From Micractinium sp. NFX-FRZ (Eukaryota; Chlorophyta; Trebouxiophyceae; Chlorellales; Chlorellaceae), in NCBI GenBank assembly GCA_029339195.1, contig CM055507.1:64001-120168 (forward strand): 56,168 bases of DNA, in the 5' to 3' direction. How positions within the stretch are numbered: position 1 is the stretch's first letter; every line of letters begins with the position of its first letter. The notes below the pieces were generated by a model. The model was not told the DNA's origin, did no database searches, and saw nothing but the letters and a program-made list of their open reading frames with translations. The position numbers were made by a program, and so were the translations under genes. Below are positions 52,096-56,168 of the stretch, piece by piece.

Positions 52096-54582
52096 ATGAA
52101 TAGAAAAAAAGGTCGACTTTTTCAAAAATTAGAAATAGGTGTCGCATCCCCAAAACAAATTCGACAATGGGCCGAACGTTTCCTTCCAAATGGAGAAACA
52201 GTTGGTGAGGTCGTGAGTTGGGAAACAGTTAACTATAAAACTTTAAAACCAGAACCAAACGGCCTATTTTGTCAAAAAATTTTTGGCCCGATCGTTGATT
52301 TCACCTGTGCTTGTGGGAAAAAATCAACAAAAGTCCAACCAGGGTTTTGCCCAAAATGTGGGGTAGAAAGAACACATTCACGAGTTCGACGATATCGGCT
52401 TGGTTATATCAAATTGAAACAACCTGTTGTTCATCCTCTATATGCTTCACACAGACCATCTCCTTTAAGTTTATGTTTAAATTGGTCAACCAAGCGTGTT
52501 CAAGCTGTTATGAAAACAGCAGAATTTTGCAGTCTTTCTCAGACTTTTACAATTTTTCGTTCCAATGTAGAATCACAGCATTATTTCCAAAAGCATGAAA
52601 GCGGTAGATACAAGCCCAACCTGTTTGGGGAAAACATTGAACTAAATGAAATTTCAGCAACCAAAAACGGAATTGGTTCGTTTACCAAAGATTTCATTTT
52701 TGGTTCTTCGCAAATTAGACCTGAAAAAAGAAATGATTTTAGTACAGGCCACAATTTAACAAAAGAAATTCCAAAAAAACGGAGTTTAAAACCTCGGTTA
52801 TTTAAAACAAAAAAAGAGTCTAAAATTCCACTTTTGATTTTCAACCAGGGAAATCTAGAAACACGTTTATATGGTATTGCTTATGATGCTACTTGGCGAC
52901 AAGTTGAAGAATTTCAAGAATTTTTATTTTATTTATGGGAACAGTCATTTTCTTATGAATCGGGTATTCCTTATTACGCTTTTACAAAGCCAATTAAAAA
53001 TCAAACTCGAGAAATTCCGAAACATGATCAAGCCTATGCAATTCAAACAGGCGGTTTTGCTTTTCAGCAAATTCTTTCATATTTAGATGGAGCAAGATTA
53101 CAAAAAGAACTTGCAACTCATTATGTTCAATTGCAGGGATATGTTCGATTTATTCATGAAAAAATTGCAGCTTTGGATTTGAGCTTAGTAGAAGATCGGA
53201 AAGAATTCAAACGCTTACGAATTAAACTAAATCGCCTGCAACAACTGCAACTTAAGTGTAAACGTCAAATAGAAACATTTCGTGACTTCGAGCAAGCTAA
53301 TATGCAACCTGCTTGGATGATATTAAGTTATTTACCTGTTTTACCACCAGGATTACGGCCTATTACTTCGATTCGTGGTGAATTAATTGTTTCAGATATT
53401 AATACTCTGTATCGAAAAGTTTTAATACGAAATAAACGGATTACTCGCGGAGCTAATTTCGGTGTTTTTGATACTGCGTTAAGTGGAAGTTGGCTTTCGT
53501 GGTGTTATAACGTAAGACAAGTTCAAGAAGCTGTTGATGAACTTTTAAAAACAGGAAGTGTAGAATCAGGAAAACCTTTAAAATCTCTTCTCGATGGTTT
53601 AAAAGGGAAACAAGGCCGTTTCAGACAACATTTACTTGGAAAAAGAGTAGATTATTCAGGTCGATCCGTAATTGTAGTAGGTCCACAGTTAAAAATCCAT
53701 CAATGTGGCTTGCCGAAACAAATGGCTATAGAACTTTTTCAACCGTTTATTATCCAAAAACTGCGAAAAAAAGGAATTGTCTTTACAACAACTGCAGCAA
53801 AAGCTTTAATTGCGGAACGAAAACCAATTGTTTGGTCGATTTTGAGCGAAATTTTAAAAACTCATCCAATTTTGCTAAACCGTGCTCCTACGTTACACCG
53901 TTTAGGTATTCAAGCTTTTTTACCTCAGCTTGTTGAAGGAAAAGCTATTTTATTACATCCATTAGTTTGTCCCGCCTTTAACGCAGATTTTGATGGTGAT
54001 CAAATGGCAGTTCATGTTCCACTTTCGGCTACAACCAGAGCCGAAGCTCTTAATTTATTATGGTCGAGAAATAACTTGTTAGCACCTTCTTCTGGCCAAC
54101 CACTGCTTCTTCCAACACAAGATATGGTTTTAGGCTTTTATTATTTAACATGTTCTCAAGAAAAAGTTCTTAAAGGCTTAGAAAGTCTTATTCCTAGTAG
54201 GAAAGCTTTACTACAAAATAAGCAATTTTTTGAAGAAACGAAAGGACTGTATTTTTCAGATTTTTCTCAAGTTAAAGCTGCCTATGATCGTGGATTTCTG
54301 TCTTTACATACTCCAATTTGGGTCAAATGGTCAGGTTGTATTCAAACATTTTTTACAGAAAATCAAGCTCGGACAAAAGATAGTGTAATTGAAACGCGAC
54401 TAGACCTTTCTGGGCGCGGAGAAACATTATTTTTAGAGAGTTGCTATCTTTGGAGTAGAAAAAGTCCTCTAGCAAATAGTTCTAAAAAATTTCATTTTGT
54501 ACGAACTACAACGGGAAGAGTTTTAATGCATTCCTGGATTTTTCAAGGTGGTGGTTTTATTCAATCGATTTCACCAACGTAA
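52096..54582 (+). CDS. rpoC1: RNA polymerase subunit beta' (N-terminal part)
   Basis: 828 residues. Zinc cluster CACGKK..GFCPKCG at about 75-95, catalytic NADFDGDQMAVHVP (about 633-646) with the Mg2+-binding aspartates, and RAPTLHRLGIQAF. Residues about 165-255 form a charged, unconserved insertion. Longer than the usual ~680 residues. No intron. Confidence 0.97.
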   Translation: MNRKKGRLFQKLEIGVASPKQIRQWAERFLPNGETVGEVVSWETVNYKTLKPEPNGLFCQKIFGPIVDFTCACGKKSTKVQPGFCPKCGVERTHSRVRRYRLGYIKLKQPVVHPLYASHRPSPLSLCLNWSTKRVQAVMKTAEFCSLSQTFTIFRSNVESQHYFQKHESGRYKPNLFGENIELNEISATKNGIGSFTKDFIFGSSQIRPEKRNDFSTGHNLTKEIPKKRSLKPRLFKTKKESKIPLLIFNQGNLETRLYGIAYDATWRQVEEFQEFLFYLWEQSFSYESGIPYYAFTKPIKNQTREIPKHDQAYAIQTGGFAFQQILSYLDGARLQKELATHYVQLQGYVRFIHEKIAALDLSLVEDRKEFKRLRIKLNRLQQLQLKCKRQIETFRDFEQANMQPAWMILSYLPVLPPGLRPITSIRGELIVSDINTLYRKVLIRNKRITRGANFGVFDTALSGSWLSWCYNVRQVQEAVDELLKTGSVESGKPLKSLLDGLKGKQGRFRQHLLGKRVDYSGRSVIVVGPQLKIHQCGLPKQMAIELFQPFIIQKLRKKGIVFTTTAAKALIAERKPIVWSILSEILKTHPILLNRAPTLHRLGIQAFLPQLVEGKAILLHPLVCPAFNADFDGDQMAVHVPLSATTRAEALNLLWSRNNLLAPSSGQPLLLPTQDMVLGFYYLTCSQEKVLKGLESLIPSRKALLQNKQFFEETKGLYFSDFSQVKAAYDRGFLSLHTPIWVKWSGCIQTFFTENQARTKDSVIETRLDLSGRGETLFLESCYLWSRKSPLANSSKKFHFVRTTTGRVLMHSWIFQGGGFIQSISPT

Positions 54583-55024
54583 AACAGTTTCTTTCCTCAA
54601 TTTTCGAGTTTCGGGCCTAGTTTCTTTAATCCCAATTTTAGCTTTTTTAGTTATTTTTTGAGGCTTTAGGGTACCTGAACTTAGCCTAAAATTAAACAAA
54701 ACAAATCATCCCAAAATTTAAGATTTTGGGATCCTAATGGGGCTAAATTTGGTCCCAAAAACTGTACCAAAACATTGTTTTGGTACAGTTTTTGGGAATG
54801 GTAGGGCAAATTTCTTTTTGAGGTATAGATCTAGTTTCTTAAATTTAGGATTCAATTTAAAGGTTACTGGGCTGATAAAAACTTCGTTTTTTTCACCAAG
54901 TTTTTTTTTAATTTTTTGGTAAAAATTTAGTAGAAGTTTGAAATATCTTTGAAAAACTTAATAAAAAGATTGACTGAAACTCCGAGAAAAGACAAACAAC
55001 ATTCTCAAAAGAGGAAATCAAATT
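54583..55024. other. Spacer rpoC1-rpoC2
   Basis: No gene. A hairpin ATCCCAAAAT-N5-ATTTTGGGAT (54708-54732) and the nested 21-bp palindrome listed next. Confidence 0.65.
54753..54797. repeat. 21-bp nested palindrome
   Basis: Perfect arms TCCCAAAAACTGTACCAAAAC (54753-54773; complement 54777-54797) around ATT. The outer CCCAAAAACTGTA is shared with 17651, but the inner part is ACCAAAAC, not TCAAAAAC. Confidence 0.85.
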
Positions 55025-56168
55025 ATGACGAATCAAAATAAAACAAAATCCACTATGTCTAGTCCCATTCCCAAAAACGATATTTTGGGGACAAACGAAT
55101 TTGGGGGAGAGAAAAAATCGTCACAAAAGATTTTTTTCAATACATGTTTTGATAAAAATCACCTCAAAACATTAATCGCATGGTTTTTAGAGCAATATGG
55201 TGAAAAAGTAACAGTAGATCTTGTCGAAACTTTAAAACAAGTAGGGTTTCATCAAGCCACACGTGCTGGCGTCTCATTAGGGGTCGATGATTTAAAAATC
55301 CCACCTCAAAAAAACACACTTCTTTCTCAAGCATCCATGAAAATGAATGCAGTAACCAATTCAATTCAAACAGGAAATTTGACTAGTGTTGAAAAATCTC
55401 AACGTCTTATTGATACTTGGAATCAAACAAGTGAAACTTTGCGTCAAACAGCTGTTCATAATTTTCGTACCACCAATCCCGTAAATCCGGTTTACATGAT
55501 GGCTTTTTCAGGTGCGAGGGGAAATATTTCACAAGTACGTCAATTAGTTGCTATGAGAGGATTAATGGCCGATCCCCAAGGCGCTATTTTAGAATTTCCA
55601 ATTCAAAGTAATTTTCGTGAAGGGTTAACAGTAACAGAATATCTGATTTCTTGTTATGGTGCCCGAAAAGGGTTAGTCGATACAGCTTTACGTACAGCAA
55701 CATCTGGATATCTTACCCGACGTTTAGTGGATGCTGTTCAACATGTTGTAGTTCATGTTGCTGATTGTCAGACAAAAAAAGGTCTTGTAATTAAAGATAA
55801 AAATCTTGAACAACGATTGATTGGTCGCGTTCTTTTCCAAGATATTACTTTAGATAGAAAAACTATTATAAAGAAAAATACTCTGATTTCACATCGTTTG
55901 GCGAAACAAATTGCATCTGAATACAAAGAAATTGTTGTACGATCACCCCTAACATGCCAAACTGAAAAATCTGTATGTCAACTTTGTTATGGTTTAGATT
56001 TGTCGCAAGGTAAATTGGTAAGTATTGGTGAAGCTGTTGGAATTCTGGCCGCTCAATCAATTGGAGAACCGGGAACACAATTGACAATGCGAACTTTCCA
56101 TACGGGCGGGGTTGGTGTTTTTTCAGAGCAAGCAATGAAATCTTTTACGGCTCCTTTCGAAGGAAAGA
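55025..56168 (+). CDS. rpoC2: RNA polymerase subunit beta'' (5' part, cut by window end)
   Basis: ATG at 55025; 381 codons remain open to the window end. Residues about 12-40 come from a CCCAAAAACGATATTTTGGGG-type repeat and are not conserved. The conserved part follows: [44 protein letters not shown], a cysteine cluster [13 protein letters not shown], and [26 protein letters not shown] (trigger-loop region). Follows rpoC1 in the usual operon order. Confidence 0.95.
   Translation, partial: MTNQNKTKSTMSSPIPKNDILGTNEFGGEKKSSQKIFFNTCFDKNHLKTLIAWFLEQYGEKVTVDLVETLKQVGFHQATRAGVSLGVDDLKIPPQKNTLLSQASMKMNAVTNSIQTGNLTSVEKSQRLIDTWNQTSETLRQTAVHNFRTTNPVNPVYMMAFSGARGNISQVRQLVAMRGLMADPQGAILEFPIQSNFREGLTVTEYLISCYGARKGLVDTALRTATSGYLTRRLVDAVQHVVVHVADCQTKKGLVIKDKNLEQRLIGRVLFQDITLDRKTIIKKNTLISHRLAKQIASEYKEIVVRSPLTCQTEKSVCQLCYGLDLSQGKLVSIGEAVGILAAQSIGEPGTQLTMRTFHTGGVGVFSEQAMKSFTAPFEGK

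Overview
The window is part of a chloroplast genome from a green alga in the Chlorophyta. It encodes photosystem I and II, cytochrome b6f and ATP synthase subunits, a plastid-encoded RNA polymerase, tufA, chlI, cemA, ycf3, ycf4 and the ribosomal protein superoperon. Intergenic DNA is very AT-rich and there are almost no introns. tufA, chlI, infA, rpl5, rpl12, rps9 and psbM, together with the ancestral cluster order, fit a gene-rich core chlorophyte such as a trebouxiophyte or pedinophyte. That placement is inference from gene content and order, not from a phylogeny.

Layout. 0-6.6 kb: a partial trnG-GCC, trnMe-CAU, then the minus-strand unit rps2-atpI-atpH-atpF-atpA behind trnT-UGU. 6.9-8.6 kb: psbI, ycf3 and trnR-CCG on the plus strand. 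8.8-9.8 kb: an odd island of unrecognised minus-strand reading frames broken by a perfect 44-bp palindrome. 10-15.4 kb: trnS-GCU, psbD/psbC with overlapping frames, petL-petG and petA (minus). 16-17.5 kb: chlI and trnR-UCU (plus). 17.7-33.7 kb: one long minus-strand block, transcribed rps12-rps7-tufA-rpl19-ycf4-cemA-rpl23-rpl2-rps19-rps3-rpl16-rpl14-rpl5-rps8-infA-rpl36-rps11-rpoA-rps9-rpl12. 34-39 kb: psaJ, rps18 and rpl20, many tRNA genes, psbM, and trnL-UAA with a group I intron. 39.4-42.7 kb: the psbB-psbT-psbH cluster with psbN on the opposite strand. 43.5-46 kb: clpP, petB and petD (plus). 46.26-46.39 kb: a plastid SRP RNA gene (ffs). 47.3 kb to the end: trnC-GCA, then rpoB, rpoC1 and the start of rpoC2 (plus), which runs off the window.

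Function. The window supplies much of the photosynthetic electron-transport chain, the CF1/CF0 ATP synthase, most of the eubacterial-type RNA polymerase, about half of the plastid ribosomal proteins, an elongation and an initiation factor, a chlorophyll-synthesis subunit, a protease subunit and an RNA for thylakoid protein targeting.

The most unusual aspect is the spacer DNA. Almost every spacer carries short palindromes of a few related types, mostly CCCAAAAAC-NNN-GTTTTTGGG and CCCAAATTT-NNN-AAATTTGGG. Both arms vary together, and one hairpin is often nested in the loop of another. Copies also reach the ends or non-conserved parts of rpoA, rps11, rpoB and rpoC2. No rRNA genes, CRISPR arrays or recognisable insertion sequences are visible.
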